A DNA stretch of 64,000 nucleotides from JANMZO01 sp963763135 (GTDB lineage Bacteria; Actinomycetota; Acidimicrobiia; Acidimicrobiales; JANYDT01). Positions 34,999-44,875 of the stretch are shown one piece after another; position 1 is the stretch's first letter; each line of letters begins with the position of its first letter. The notes under the pieces were generated by a model. That model was not told where the DNA came from. It saw only the letters and a list, made by a program, of their open reading frames with translations, and ran no database searches. The position numbers and the translations under genes were made by a program. Location: contig CAVXNJ010000013.1 of NCBI GenBank assembly GCA_963763135.1, positions 124,001 to 188,000 of the forward strand, written 5' to 3'.

Positions 34999-35643
34999 AT
35001 GTGGCGACGCACGTCGATGCCAGTGTTCGCGATCACGGTTCTCACCGTCCTCGGTGTTGGCCGATGGTGGTCTCACGGCGACCCGAAGCTCGTCGCAGAA
35101 CTGGTCAACCGGTTCGGTTTGCGGTGGGACGATCTCGCCCACCCCGGTCAATGGTTCCGTGTGTTGACGTCGCCCTACGTTCAACCCGACACCGATACCA
35201 CCCTCCTCGGTCTGTTCAGCGTATTTGTCATTGCTGAGGTTACGCTTGGAACGAAACGGACGCTCCGCACGTTCGTCGCCACTGACGCCGTCAGCACACT
35301 GACGGTGCTTGTCGCATTGCGACTCGCCGAGACCTTTAATGCATCGTGGGCGAGCGTGATCCACATTCGCGACGGCGGTGCGTCTTCGGGCACCATCGGG
35401 GTTGTCACGACCCTTCTCGCACAGGTCCAGTCGGTGAGCGGTCGACGCGCCACGCTTGCGGCGCTGCTCGTGTGGCTGACCTTCGATGCGATCACCAGCG
35501 CGGAGCTAGCCGGATACCAACACCTCGTCGCGAGCGTAGTTGCGCTCCTTGCGATACCGCGAACCCGGTCCGACACGGGCACCTCGACCGCCGTTGACAA
35601 CCCGGGACCGTGTTCTCCCGACTCGATGGGCGACTGCCAGTAA
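34999..35643 (+). CDS. Rhomboid-like membrane protein (paralogue 2)
   Basis: The 214-residue protein has about five to six helices and parallels the previous one: WDDLAHPGQWFRVLTSPYVQ, EVTLGTKRTLRTFVATD and IRDGGASSGTIGVVTT. Here the loop reads GASSG, close to the rhomboid GxSG, whereas paralogue 1 has lost it. A His partner may be in YQHLVASVVALL. AGGTGA lies 12 bases before ATG 34999. A role with the upstream MprF-like protein is inferred from co-orientation only. Confidence 0.65.
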   Translation: MWRRTSMPVFAITVLTVLGVGRWWSHGDPKLVAELVNRFGLRWDDLAHPGQWFRVLTSPYVQPDTDTTLLGLFSVFVIAEVTLGTKRTLRTFVATDAVSTLTVLVALRLAETFNASWASVIHIRDGGASSGTIGVVTTLLAQVQSVSGRRATLAALLVWLTFDAITSAELAGYQHLVASVVALLAIPRTRSDTGTSTAVDNPGPCSPDSMGDCQ

Positions 35644-35748
35644 CGATTTGCCGTCCGATTACCTCACCGGTCCCGGCTGTTTATCTCGATATTGGTAGAC
35701 CACGTCCATCACCGGTGAACCCGCCACCGATAAGGAGACCTCGACCCT

Positions 35749-36435
35749 ATGACACTACCGTTCAACTCCATACTTGGGGCCGTTGGGTTAAACCCCAGCG
35801 ACCTTCTCAGCCGTTTCGGGCTCATCGGACTTGCCATCATTGTGTTTGCCGAAAGCGGACTGCTTGTCGGGTTTTTCCTTCCCGGAGATTCGCTCCTTTT
35901 CGCAGCCGGACTCCTCATAGCGACGGGCACGCTGCACATCCCGATATGGACGGCGGCAATCACGGCCGTGATTGCTGCAGCGATCGGCGATCAAGTCGGC
36001 TACCGCATCGGTCATCGAGCCGGTCCCCTACTGTTTCGCCGACCCAGGTCACGTCTCTTCAACCCCGATCATCCCCAGAAGGCCCAGGAATTTTTTGATC
36101 GGCAAGGCCCGAAAACCGTGATGCTGGCCCGTTTCGTGCCGATCGTGCGCACCTTCGTGCCGGTAGTCGCCGGCGTGGGCCGAATGGACTCGGCCGTGTT
36201 CACCCGGTACAACCTCGCAGGCGCTGTCGTCTGGGGCGCAGGAATCCCCTTCGCGGGCTGGTCACTCGGGCGCCGATTCCCCCAACTCGGCCAGCGCATC
36301 GACCTTGTCGCACTCACTATTGTCACCGTGTCACTGGCGCCGCTCATCATCAACCGATTCCGCCACCAACCCAATCGCGAACGAGCAACGAGCACAACCG
36401 ATGTGGTCACCACCGGAACGGACCAGACGATATGA
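35749..36435 (+). CDS. DedA-family membrane protein
   Basis: The 228-residue protein has the DedA hallmarks FAESGLLVGFFLPGDSLLF, the amphipathic hairpin region with RFVPIVRTFVPVVAGVGRM and the [F/Y]xxR-type GAVVWGAG helix. DedA proteins flip undecaprenyl phosphate or phosphatidyl lipids and support membrane homeostasis and peptide resistance. AAGGAGA precedes ATG 35749. The stop overlaps the DUF1003 start as ATGA. The decayed copy at 8506 derives from the same family. Its neighbours (MprF-like, PAP2) also act on lipids. Confidence 0.9.
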   Translation: MTLPFNSILGAVGLNPSDLLSRFGLIGLAIIVFAESGLLVGFFLPGDSLLFAAGLLIATGTLHIPIWTAAITAVIAAAIGDQVGYRIGHRAGPLLFRRPRSRLFNPDHPQKAQEFFDRQGPKTVMLARFVPIVRTFVPVVAGVGRMDSAVFTRYNLAGAVVWGAGIPFAGWSLGRRFPQLGQRIDLVALTIVTVSLAPLIINRFRHQPNRERATSTTDVVTTGTDQTI

Positions 36436-36944
36436 CACACGTTCGTTCGCTTTGGCATCGCCACCCAGGTGTCAAATCCGAACATGAACTCTCGGTAGGT
36501 CAACGAGCAGCTGACACCATGCGCAACGGGATGGGCTCGTGGGCGTTTGTGATAAGCGCGCTGGTGTTTCTTGCCATCTGGATGGTCTTCAACGGAAATC
36601 ACGGGTTCGACAAGTACCCATTCATTTTGCTGAACCTGGTGTTGTCATGCCTCGCCGCGCTCCAAGGCGCGATTCTGCTCATCGCCGCGAAACGTCAGGA
36701 TCAGATCGCGTCCGAACTGGCCATGCACGACTACGAAACCAATCTCGAGGCCGACCAAATCATCAAACAAGTACACAGCCTCACCGCCGAAATACATGCA
36801 CTCCTGCGCCAGCAAGCGCACCTGAACCAGACGGTCTTGACCGATCCGGCGAGTCCCCCGGACACGACGACGCACCAAACCGTCGACCACACACATCCGC
36901 ACAGCATCCCCGCAGCGACTAGTCCCGCCGAGCCAACCCCGTGA
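36432..36944 (+). CDS. DUF1003 membrane protein
   Basis: The 170-residue protein shows DUF1003 features: GQRAADTMRNGMGSWAFVIS before the first helix, IWMVFNGNHGFDKYPFILLN between two helices and the conserved LAALQGAILLIAAKRQDQIA with a charged DYETNLEADQ helix. Two membrane helices, a coiled coil and a disordered His/Thr/Pro tail. It is coupled to DedA by ATGA and to the PAP2 gene by GTGA. Biochemical function is not established. Confidence 0.85.
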   Translation: MTHVRSLWHRHPGVKSEHELSVGQRAADTMRNGMGSWAFVISALVFLAIWMVFNGNHGFDKYPFILLNLVLSCLAALQGAILLIAAKRQDQIASELAMHDYETNLEADQIIKQVHSLTAEIHALLRQQAHLNQTVLTDPASPPDTTTHQTVDHTHPHSIPAATSPAEPTP

Positions 36945-37657
36945 TAAACAGACCACTGCACAGCCCAGGAACCGGGCGGCCGATGCCCAGCAGCCGTCGG
37001 CCTCTCGTAGTCGCAGCCCTTGCCGCCACCATCTCGGGCGTGCTCGGCGTGGGTTTGTACCACCAGCGGTTCCCGACGGCTTTCGATCGACGAATCACCT
37101 CTATCCTCAACTCGTACCAGGTCAGTGCGGCGGTAAATTGGCTCGAACTCGAAAAGCTCTGGGCGAAGCCGTCGATGCGCTGGACCGCAGAGATTGGTGG
37201 CCGGGCAACGCTGGCCGTTTTCCTCGCAGCCATCGTGGCGCTCGCGTGGCGGCGCCGGGACCTCGGCTTAGCAGTGATCGGCGTGGGCGCACCCGTTCTC
37301 GCCGGAGCCATCACCGAATTCATCGGCAAACCCCTCGTTGATCGGCGCATCGATGGCATCCACGCCACCTTTCCATCGGGACACGTCACCTCGGCGACTG
37401 CGATCGCTACGGTGTGCTGGGTCGCAGCACACCGCCGAACCAATCGGCTCTCACCAACAAACACCCGCACCTATCGGATCGGGGCGGTCTTGTCGTGGAT
37501 GGTGTGGCTGATACCGATCGGCGTCGGGGTGGCCGTCGTGCGACTTCGTTGGCACGTCGGCACCGACGTGCTTGGCGGATTCGGAGTCGGCGTGGGGGTC
37601 GTGTTCGGAACAGTCGCCGCGGTCAACACCATCACCGCGCGCCGGATGTCGTGTTGA
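36941..37657 (+). CDS. PAP2-superfamily phosphatase
   Basis: The 238-residue membrane phosphatase has the three PAP2 motifs: KPLVDRR, PSGHVTS and RWHVGTDVLGG (with Arg and His of motif 3), and about five to six helices. GTG 36941 overlaps the DUF1003 stop. In this operon with DedA and an MprF-like gene the likely substrates are lipid pyrophosphates or phosphates such as undecaprenyl pyrophosphate. It is a second candidate for phosphate removal in the DPA pathway. Confidence 0.88.
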   Translation: MINRPLHSPGTGRPMPSSRRPLVVAALAATISGVLGVGLYHQRFPTAFDRRITSILNSYQVSAAVNWLELEKLWAKPSMRWTAEIGGRATLAVFLAAIVALAWRRRDLGLAVIGVGAPVLAGAITEFIGKPLVDRRIDGIHATFPSGHVTSATAIATVCWVAAHRRTNRLSPTNTRTYRIGAVLSWMVWLIPIGVGVAVVRLRWHVGTDVLGGFGVGVGVVFGTVAAVNTITARRMSC

Positions 37658-37682
37658 AGGCCAGGCCCGTAGACTACCGACT
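37654..37682 (+). promoter_or_regulatory. Possible leaderless promoter of the 37683 regulator
   Basis: TAGACT (37670-37675) lies eight bases before ATG 37683, the distance for a leaderless start. Upstream stands TTGAAG (37654-37659), similar to a CTGAAG half-site but only 10 bases from the hexamer and without a clear distal half-site, so it is not counted with the CTTCAG class. No ribosome-binding site precedes the ATG. Confidence 0.4.
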
Positions 37683-38420
37683 ATGGCAGACGAGCAGAAA
37701 GCGATCCACGCACCGTCAACGGAACATCTTCTCGTCGTCGAAGACGACGAGCGCATCGCCGCCAACCTCGTTCGCGCCCTTCAGTCGCAGGGCTACCAGG
37801 TTACGCACACGTCAAGTGGCGCTCGTGCGCGGGCAGTGGCCCGCGACGAACAACCAGACCTGGTCCTGCTCGATCTCGGGCTACCCGACATGGACGGCCT
37901 TGACGTGTGCCGATCACTCGTCGCAGACAACCCTCACCTCCGCGTCCTTGCCCTCACTGCGCGCGCCGACGAAATCGATATCGTTCTCGGCCTCGACGCG
38001 GGCGCAGTCGACTACATCACAAAGCCGTTTAGTCTCGCCGAGCTTCTTGCACGGATACGATCCCAACTCCGACAACGTCACGACGACACAGTGTCCGCGG
38101 GCCGGCAGGTCATAGTTGGCTCCGTCCTGCTCGACCCGCCGTCACGACGCGTCTGGGTGGACGGGAACGAGGTCGATCTGCGAGCGAAGGAGTTCGACCT
38201 CCTTCGCGAACTGATGGCCAATGCCGGACGTGTCGTTTCACGCGAAGATCTGATGAGCAGCGTCTGGGACGAGCACTGGTTCGGATCAACCAAAACCCTA
38301 GATGTTCATATCGCCAGCCTCCGCCGTAAACTCGGCGATACGACGTCGGACGACGAAAACATGTCGGGGATGATTACCACCTTGCGCGGAATCGGATACC
38401 GCTACGAGCGGAATGGCTAG
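37683..38420 (+). CDS. OmpR-family response regulator
   Basis: Receiver with EDD at 20-22, phospho-acceptor Asp64 in VLLDLGLPD, Thr in ALTARADE and Lys in ITKPFS; winged helix with EVDLRAKEFDLLRELMANAG, HWFGSTKTLDVHIASLRRKL and TTLRGIGYRYERNG. The close similarity to the 13740 and 61253 regulators suggests these three arose by duplication. ATG 37683 has no ribosome-binding site, consistent with leaderless translation. The stop TAG shares its last base with the kinase GTG. Confidence 0.88.
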   Translation: MADEQKAIHAPSTEHLLVVEDDERIAANLVRALQSQGYQVTHTSSGARARAVARDEQPDLVLLDLGLPDMDGLDVCRSLVADNPHLRVLALTARADEIDIVLGLDAGAVDYITKPFSLAELLARIRSQLRQRHDDTVSAGRQVIVGSVLLDPPSRRVWVDGNEVDLRAKEFDLLRELMANAGRVVSREDLMSSVWDEHWFGSTKTLDVHIASLRRKLGDTTSDDENMSGMITTLRGIGYRYERNG

Positions 38421-39826
38421 TGCGCCGCCGAATTTTTGGGGCGCTCGTCGGTCTCGTCGCAGTATCGCTCGGCGTGTTCATAGCCCCCCTCATCGGTGAC
38501 GAAGCACGCCAAATCCGCACTAACACCGACCGCGATTTACGCGGTGACACGGCTCGAATACTGTCCCAGATTGAGGTCGTGCTCTCAAACCCGAACGCGA
38601 ATCTGACAGACATTACCAATCGGCAACTCCACCTTCGCGATGCGCCCGACCTTGTAACCGGGGTCTACGACCATCGGGCGCAACGAGGCTCGGGGAGCGG
38701 GCCTAAAGATGGTGGCGTCGCCGTACGCGACGCGTTGAAGGGTTCGGCGACGCAGGAAACGCGAAACGGAATCCGTGCGCTCATGGAGCCGATCGTGCAA
38801 GCCGGCGACGTGATCGGCGTGATCCGGGTTGGGGAACCTGTCAGGGAGATGAATTCAGCCATCCGACGACGTCAACTTCTTATCGCAGCCACAGCTGCCG
38901 CGGTCTTGGCAGCCGCTTCGCTCATCGCTGCATGGCTCACCCGACGCCTGCTGTTACCCCTCGCGGAACTCGAACGAAACGCGGATCGCCTCACCGACGG
39001 CGACTTTTCCGCACGGGTAACTACAACGCACCTGAGCGAAATCAACCGAGTCGGCTCGGCGTTCAACGCAGCAGCGGGCCGGATCGAACGGCTCGTAGAA
39101 CGCGAACGAGCATTTTCCTCCGACGTTGCCCACCAACTCCGCACGCCGATCACCAGCTTGCGAACAGCGATCGAAACCGAACAGATCGCCCCCCGCAACG
39201 ACCACACCCTCGTACTCGGCGAAGTACTCGACGACATCAATCGACTCGAGACTACCGTACGTGACCTACTCGCCCTATCCCGCGATGCTCCCACCGACCG
39301 AAGCGAACTACGAATCGACGATCTCATCGGCGGGGCCGTCGCTCAGTGGCGTCCAATCCTCGCCCGCAAGCAACGACGATTGGAGATCGAGATCAGTTCC
39401 GGCAGCCGACCGGACGTGCGGGCGTCACGAAGCGCAGTCGAACAGATCCTTTCGATCCTGCTTTCCAACACCGAAAAGCACGGTGCGGGCACAACAACAA
39501 TCGGAGTCACGCACAACGGACCGGGCCGTCTCGACCTGACCGTCACCGATGAAGGCCCCGGGGTCATCGGGGACATCGAACGCGTTTTCCGTCGACGCGT
39601 TTCAACCGGCGGCGGTAACGGCATCGGACTCTCCCTCGCCGCATCGCTCGCTCACGCCGAAGGCGCCACCCTCACCCTCGATCAGTCCGGACCGAACCCA
39701 ACATTTCGGCTCTCCCTCTGCGACGCCACGCACAACCCGACAAGGTCAGCCGACGGTCCGGTGCGAATTGACCGGCGCTGGCAAAGCGCACCCCGAGACG
39801 ACACTGCACGTATTACGCAACGTTGA
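38420..39826 (+). CDS. Sensor histidine kinase
   Basis: A 468-residue kinase with membrane helices at about 5-25 and 152-172, a sensor of about 125 residues, HAMP, HisKA with His238 in AHQLRTP, and a HATPase domain whose G boxes read VTDEGPG and GNGIGLSLAAS. The GTG start at 38420 overlaps the regulator stop (TAGTG). The C-terminus is about 45 residues longer than usual and polar. It pairs with the 37683 regulator. Confidence 0.88.
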   Translation: MRRRIFGALVGLVAVSLGVFIAPLIGDEARQIRTNTDRDLRGDTARILSQIEVVLSNPNANLTDITNRQLHLRDAPDLVTGVYDHRAQRGSGSGPKDGGVAVRDALKGSATQETRNGIRALMEPIVQAGDVIGVIRVGEPVREMNSAIRRRQLLIAATAAAVLAAASLIAAWLTRRLLLPLAELERNADRLTDGDFSARVTTTHLSEINRVGSAFNAAAGRIERLVERERAFSSDVAHQLRTPITSLRTAIETEQIAPRNDHTLVLGEVLDDINRLETTVRDLLALSRDAPTDRSELRIDDLIGGAVAQWRPILARKQRRLEIEISSGSRPDVRASRSAVEQILSILLSNTEKHGAGTTTIGVTHNGPGRLDLTVTDEGPGVIGDIERVFRRRVSTGGGNGIGLSLAASLAHAEGATLTLDQSGPNPTFRLSLCDATHNPTRSADGPVRIDRRWQSAPRDDTARITQR

Positions 39827-39989
39827 CAGCGACCGACGTCGATCATCAAGGCGCTCCATGCCATCGGTTGATCTCGCCCACGGCGCCGTCAACATCGCAA
39901 GTCGACGCCCAGTTCACCGCGACGAGGTTCGGTGCGTCCTCGAGCGCTGAGTTCCTGCTCAGGAAACATAAACCCATCGGCCATATGGT

Positions 39990-40337
39990 TCATCGAGTTG
40001 TGGGTCGCCACAAACGTGACCGGATCGAACCGCCGATCGCAAGCAACCCGAACTTGCGATGCTTGACACTCTGCGAAACCGGTCGGCCTATCGCGTCGTT
40101 GGTTCCGAAACCCACGAGCATGCCCATCATCAATCGAGCGCCGACGTATGCGGTGGCGATCGACCCGCCAAGTGCCAGAGGGCCAACACGGTCGTGGAAA
40201 ATCGCCATTCCGACGCCAAGCGCAGCAAGTGAAACGGCGACGCCGACACAGCCACGCGCATCAGCCATCAATCGCGCCCAACGTTGCGCAACGACCTGCG
40301 TGCAGCGTTCAGGAAACGACGCTTGACACTCACCCAC
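39990..40337 (-). CDS. Small two-helix membrane protein of unknown function
   Basis: The frame encodes two hydrophobic segments (GCVGVAVSLAALGVGMAIF and LALGGSIATAYVGARLMMGM) followed by a polar tail (RPVSQSVKHRKFGLLAIGGS). Composition and the hydrophobic pattern favour a real gene. The start is uncertain: GTG 40337 is used, ATG 40268 would give 92 residues, and neither has a clear ribosome-binding site. On the other strand a GGGGA before ATG 40361 precedes a Gln/Asp-rich frame that is probably spurious. Confidence 0.5.
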   Translation of the reverse strand: MGECQASFPERCTQVVAQRWARLMADARGCVGVAVSLAALGVGMAIFHDRVGPLALGGSIATAYVGARLMMGMLVGFGTNDAIGRPVSQSVKHRKFGLLAIGGSIRSRLWRPTTR

Positions 40338-40576
40338 GGATCTACGGGGAAACACTATCGATGCGCACAAAACAGCGGCGCCAGGACGACACGATCCAGG
40401 CCGATGCTTCGGGTTCCGTCGCCGACAGCAAGCACAAGCGCACGATCGACCCCCGGCGGCTCGGTCGCACCGATCAGCAGGACACCGAAATGGCGGACGA
40501 GGACATCGATCAGTGCGCCGCTCCCCAACAGCGCGGACCCGACGATCCGCAAGTGATAGAACCCGCGTCGGATCTC

Positions 40577-42890
40577 TCAGGCGAGAGTTACGACGTGGTC
40601 GTGCCCTTCCCACTCCAGCGTGTCGAGGTGTTGTCGGGTGAACTCCAACGTGGACGCCTCAGCGAATGCTGAACGCTCGACACGGACTTCGTGAAGACCA
40701 AAGGCTGATGGCTTCGAGGTCAGATCACGTGGACTGGTCCAGCCGTTGGTCCCGATATGGAGCAAAAACGGGCCCGACCACCTGATCACCAATGTCGTTG
40801 CCGACGTGACAATACGCGGTTCGTCGCGGATGTGTGCCACCCCGGTGTTCCGTTCGGTCGCGTAACGTTCGGCGACGGCAGCGATCCTGTCGAACGCTAC
40901 GCCATGAACGGCCGCCGAATGTAGCTTGAGGAATTCGGCGTGCGCCCAAACGAGCGGCATCGCGCTGCCGCTCGGCGATCCGGGGAACAGTCGCCGCTGC
41001 GCAATCGCGTCGGTGTCCCAGACCTGTTCGGGGATGAGGTGTCCGCGGCCCGTCGAAGCGGCCATCGCCCGAAGGTAGGGAAGCGGGTCCTCTCCGTGAC
41101 CGATGGCGTAGTGCCCGCGTTCACCGGCGAGCAGCGGCCAGGCCCGACCGATCCCGGAACCGTCGAACGGGGAACCATCGGTGTGTTCGCCGTAGCCGTC
41201 GTCCTGATATCGGTGGAAGTACGGGTGCCCCCGAAGCTCCACGCGAAGCGTTGCATCGACAACGGCCACGGTGTCCACCACGCGCGGATCGGATGCCGCA
41301 CGGAGGCCGTGGCGAACGAGTGCCAAGAACTCCAGGCCGACTAGGTCGGCGACTCGATAGGTTTCGCCGCCACGATTCGCCAGCATCAATGACGCTGACG
41401 AAGGATCCGCGTTCGCGGGACACACGCGTACGTAGTTGCCGGGCACTCCATTGCGCCGAGCGAGTTCACCGCCATGTGCGTATACAAGGTCTTCAACGCT
41501 CGCGTTTCCACCAGTCCGCGACTTCGAGCGCATAAGCGGCTTCGTCGTCAGGGAGCCAGCCGGAGAGTGCCGCTGCGGCAAGCGCGGCGATCGCAACCGC
41601 GAGCGTGAACGGATTCGCACCGGCGGTCTCCTCCCATCGGTCCTGATCAGACAGCGGACCATTGCGCACGAGGTGTCCAACCGCCCGCCTGATCATCCGG
41701 ACCATCGGCGCACGGTCGGATTCGTGCAGCGCATCGAGTTCGTGCAGTTTCATGGCCAACAACACAGGCAGCGCAGTCTCGTCGAGTTGGCGGCCCTTCC
41801 AGAAAGGAACGCCGTCGGGGGTGAAGTTCTGCGGCCAGTCACCGTCGTGGCTTTGCGTCGCCGCGAGATGGTGCAGCACGCGTCGTGCGTCGTCGGTCAG
41901 GCCGATCGCACTCAAGGCGAGGCCGGTTTCTGCACAATCGCGTGGCCACACCAGGTGGTAGCCGCCGGGATCGTCGTGGCTGAATCCCCAAGGCGTGGAC
42001 AGGCTCGCCACGATAGCACCGGGGAAGGCGAGGTCCTCGTGAACGCGTAGGACCATCGCGGACAGGTGGGCCAGTTCGTCGAGCTCGGGGGAGACCTTGC
42101 CGAGTCGAAGGGGCGCGGCCCATTGCGTCCACCCGGTCTCGAACGTTGACGCTGCAGCATCGAAACCTTCCGTCAGCGACCCTCGAGCGAGGCTACGCGC
42201 GCCAGTCGCGGTGCCCGCGAACGCGAGAGCGAGCGTGCCGCAGAGATCGCGCGGTGTCGCCGCGAGCGCAACGTTTCCCTGCTCTGCACGATCAAAGGTC
42301 CACGTGAGTTCGCCGTTGCGATGCAAGTCCTGCCAAGCGTCGGAGGCACCCACGAACCCGACCGAGGTCCACACGAAGCCTGCACGATCGACAACGGCGA
42401 GTACTTCATCGCCGTTACGGGCAAAGAGTTCCGCCCGGTCGGTCCATGCAGTGTTGTCGTGGCCGGTGCCGCCGAGGTGCGGCGAGGCGAGAACGTGAAG
42501 ACGAAGCGATCCCGGCGACCCGTCGGGCCCAATGACCTCGTCGAGTTCATAGCGCACGAGCACCACGTCGCGGCGCGGGTCGGCGACGACCATCAGTGTC
42601 AGTGTGAACCGTTCGTGGCGATGCACGATCGTCGGCAATGGCACAGTGGGGCTTGGCATAGTGATGGCGTAGTCGGCGTTTCGCTTGACCTCGACCCAGA
42701 AATCGTCGCCGGTCACGAGGAATCCGAGATCGCGGATCTGTGGTCGTCCGGTGTTCGGCCAGAACACTTCGTTGAGCACGCCGCCGCCGATGGTGAACCA
42801 GACGCGGCTCGTCCCCAACGCCGTACCGACGGTGTCCTTGTCACCGGCAGCCCATGCCGGCGCTATTCCTGGTGCTCCGAATGCGTGCAT
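40577..42890 (-). pseudogene. Glycoside hydrolase family 15 (glucoamylase/trehalase-type) with one frameshift
   Basis: The two parts read as one GH15 protein of about 770 residues: an N-terminal beta-sandwich (GTSRVWFTIGGGVLNEVFWP) and the catalytic alpha-barrel with GGYHLVWPRDCAETGLAL, DRWEETAG and the second acid region HAEFLKLH. The frame breaks near 41505-41512: an AAA in GGAAACG where AA would continue the reading frame. All other sequence is intact. A single homopolymer base may be a true mutation, a phase-variable tract or a consensus error. The start is ATG 42890, two bases after the zwf stop. Family enzymes release glucose from alpha-glucans or trehalose, feeding the adjacent G6PD. 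Confidence 0.8.
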
Positions 42891-42892
42891 GA

Positions 42893-44380
42893 TCAGGCGT
42901 CCTCTTGCTGAGTCGGGTTGTTTCCGGTCGGCCGCCAACGCTGATCCGGAGCGAAAAATCCTGGCGGCGCGTCGGGACCATCACTGCCAGCCCGATACGG
43001 CAGCGGTTCACCCGACGCTTTCCACGCATCCAGAACCGGTTGCACAATCGCCCACGCGGCCATGGCCTCGTCGCCACGGATGAACAGGCTTCTGTCTCCC
43101 GCCAACACATCGAGCAGCAACTGCTCGTACGCGGTGTACGGCGAGCCGCCAGCACTCGGGTCAGTTGTTGTAAGTGTCACCCGACGGGTGTCGAGGCCAA
43201 GACCGGCTTTCTTCGTAACCGCGTCGAGCTCGATCGTCTCGTCCGGTCGAAGACGCAACACAATCCAGCTCCCATTATCGTCGGTCCCCCCAATTCCCGT
43301 CGCGCTCACCGACGTGGCGGGCGCGTGGATCATCGCAGAGGGAGGCGGCCGGAGTTGCAAGGCGATCTCCGTCACGTCACCACTCATTCGCTTGCCGCTG
43401 CGTAGCGAGAACGGCACACCCTGCCACCGCCAGTTGTCGACGAAGAGCTGCAGCGCCGCATAGGTCTCCGTATTGGAATGCGGGTCGATGTTCGGCTCGT
43501 CGCGGTAAGCCACGATCGATGCCTCGCCCACGGACCCCGACGCGTACTGGCCCCGGACGGACCGCGATGCAACATCCGCGGGCGTCATCGGACGAACCGA
43601 ATGGAGCACCTCGACCTTGTGATTGCGGAGCACCTCGGCATCCCAGTGCGAGGGTGGCTCCATCGCGCAAAGTGCGAACAACTGCATGAGATGGTTCTGG
43701 AGCATGTCACGTAATGCACCTGCCTGGTCGTAGTACTTCCATCGTCCTTCGAGCCCAATCGTTTCTGCCGCCGTGATCTGCACCTGAGCGATGTTCGATG
43801 AGTTCCAGACCGCTTCAACGAAACGATTCGCCAACCGGAACACCAGCATGTTCTGCACCGCGTCCTTACCGAGGAAATGATCGATTCGGAAGATCTGATC
43901 CTCGCGCCAAGAGGCCGCGAGCTTGGATTGCAGCTCCACAGCGGTGGCTGAGCTTGTCCCGAACGGCTTTTCGATCACGAGGCGGCGAGCGCCGCTCACT
44001 TCATCCGCGAGGCCCGCCTCACCCAACGCAGCAGCGGCCTGCCCGAACAGGCCCGGGGGCAGCGCCAGATAGAACACCGCGTCGCCGACGACCAGTGGCG
44101 CCAACGCCTTGAGCGACTTCGGGGTAAGTTCTCCGCGTACATACGAAGCGTTCACGACGAGCGTCGCCCACGCGGTTTCGTCGACCCCATCACCAAAAGT
44201 CATCACCCCCGCATGCAAGTGCTCAAGGAACTCCGCGGTCGTCCAGTCCTCGACCGCGAAACCAACCAAACGAACATTGCGCACCCGCCCGAGCGACAAC
44301 AACCGGTGCAATGCGGGAAAGAGCAAGCGGCGCGTGAGGTCGCCACTCGCTCCGAGGATCACGATCGTTTTATCTGGCAC
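42893..44380 (-). CDS. zwf: Glucose-6-phosphate 1-dehydrogenase
   Basis: The 495-residue enzyme oxidises glucose-6-phosphate to 6-phosphogluconolactone. Evidence: the Rossmann start TIVILGASGDLTRRLLFPAL, EKPFG (137-141), and the active-site motif RIDHFLGKDAVQN (165-177) with the catalytic His region. GTG 44380 is chosen because AAGGAG stands six bases upstream; an ATG 15 bases earlier overlaps that site. It is followed by the GH15 gene after two bases, forming a two-gene carbon unit. The classical DHYLGKE reads DHFLGKD here, a mild variant. Confidence 0.92.
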   Translation of the reverse strand: MPDKTIVILGASGDLTRRLLFPALHRLLSLGRVRNVRLVGFAVEDWTTAEFLEHLHAGVMTFGDGVDETAWATLVVNASYVRGELTPKSLKALAPLVVGDAVFYLALPPGLFGQAAAALGEAGLADEVSGARRLVIEKPFGTSSATAVELQSKLAASWREDQIFRIDHFLGKDAVQNMLVFRLANRFVEAVWNSSNIAQVQITAAETIGLEGRWKYYDQAGALRDMLQNHLMQLFALCAMEPPSHWDAEVLRNHKVEVLHSVRPMTPADVASRSVRGQYASGSVGEASIVAYRDEPNIDPHSNTETYAALQLFVDNWRWQGVPFSLRSGKRMSGDVTEIALQLRPPPSAMIHAPATSVSATGIGGTDDNGSWIVLRLRPDETIELDAVTKKAGLGLDTRRVTLTTTDPSAGGSPYTAYEQLLLDVLAGDRSLFIRGDEAMAAWAIVQPVLDAWKASGEPLPYRAGSDGPDAPPGFFAPDQRWRPTGNNPTQQEDA

Positions 44381-44574
44381 TACAGCTCCTTGCATTGAGG
44401 CGAGTCCATGCGGAGAACTGCGACGCCGGACCCCTCGTGAAGTACCAATGAGCATCTCATGTCAGCGCCCGTGCCGGGTCGCCAAGCAGTCGCCTGCTCG
44501 AACCCGTTCTTGTCGAATCCGGTCCGTGCACCGACCGTTGCAACTCGCCCCCTCGCTGGCACAGTCGCGTTCGC

Positions 44575-44606
44575 CTTCAGAGCTTCTTGCACCTGCCTGC
44601 GAGGAT
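44575..44606 (+). promoter_or_regulatory. Possible CTTCAG-class promoter (variant spacing) before the 44654 fragment
   Basis: CTTCAG (44575) and CTTGCA (44586) are 11 bp apart, but the best -10-like hexamer GAGGAT (44601) follows after 9 instead of 11 bases. The block CACCTGCCTGCGA is shared with the promoter at 58363. Two bases may have been lost. It would drive the truncated 44654 gene. Confidence 0.35.
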
Positions 44607-44653
44607 GAGGGCATCAACCACTCCTCGCACAGGGTCGAGAAGAAAGGGAACTC

Positions 44654-44875
44654 ATGAACAGCGAATCAGCCAAAAGCAATCCCTACCCGCTCACCGAGGA
44701 CACGTGCAAGCGTCGCCATCCGGCGAAGAAGAGTCGCATCGCGGCCCTCGCTTGCAGTGTGGCCACCACGGGTGGTCTCGCCAACATCATGTTCCAGTCT
44801 GACCAGGTAACGGCCGCATCAGGTCCGACCGCAAAGACAGCGACAAGTACGCACCGTTCCACTCCAAAGTCGTGA
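44654..44875 (+). pseudogene. N-terminal fragment of a secreted protein (possibly FMN-binding domain type)
   Basis: The 73-residue frame starts at ATG 44654 with GAAAGGGAA upstream. It has a polar N-terminus with KRRHPAKKSRIAALACSVAT, a hydrophobic segment and a Ser/Thr-rich linker, then stops. This N-terminus and linker resemble those of actinobacterial FMN-binding-domain proteins. The expected domain is missing because a Tn3-family remnant begins directly after. The identification is by recall of family layout, not by a conserved motif. Confidence 0.4.

Noticed and set aside
40361..40672. Plus-strand frame with GGGGA before its ATG
   Set aside because: Gln/Asp/Arg-rich, no recognised domain, and its second half runs antisense through the conserved end of the GH15 gene.
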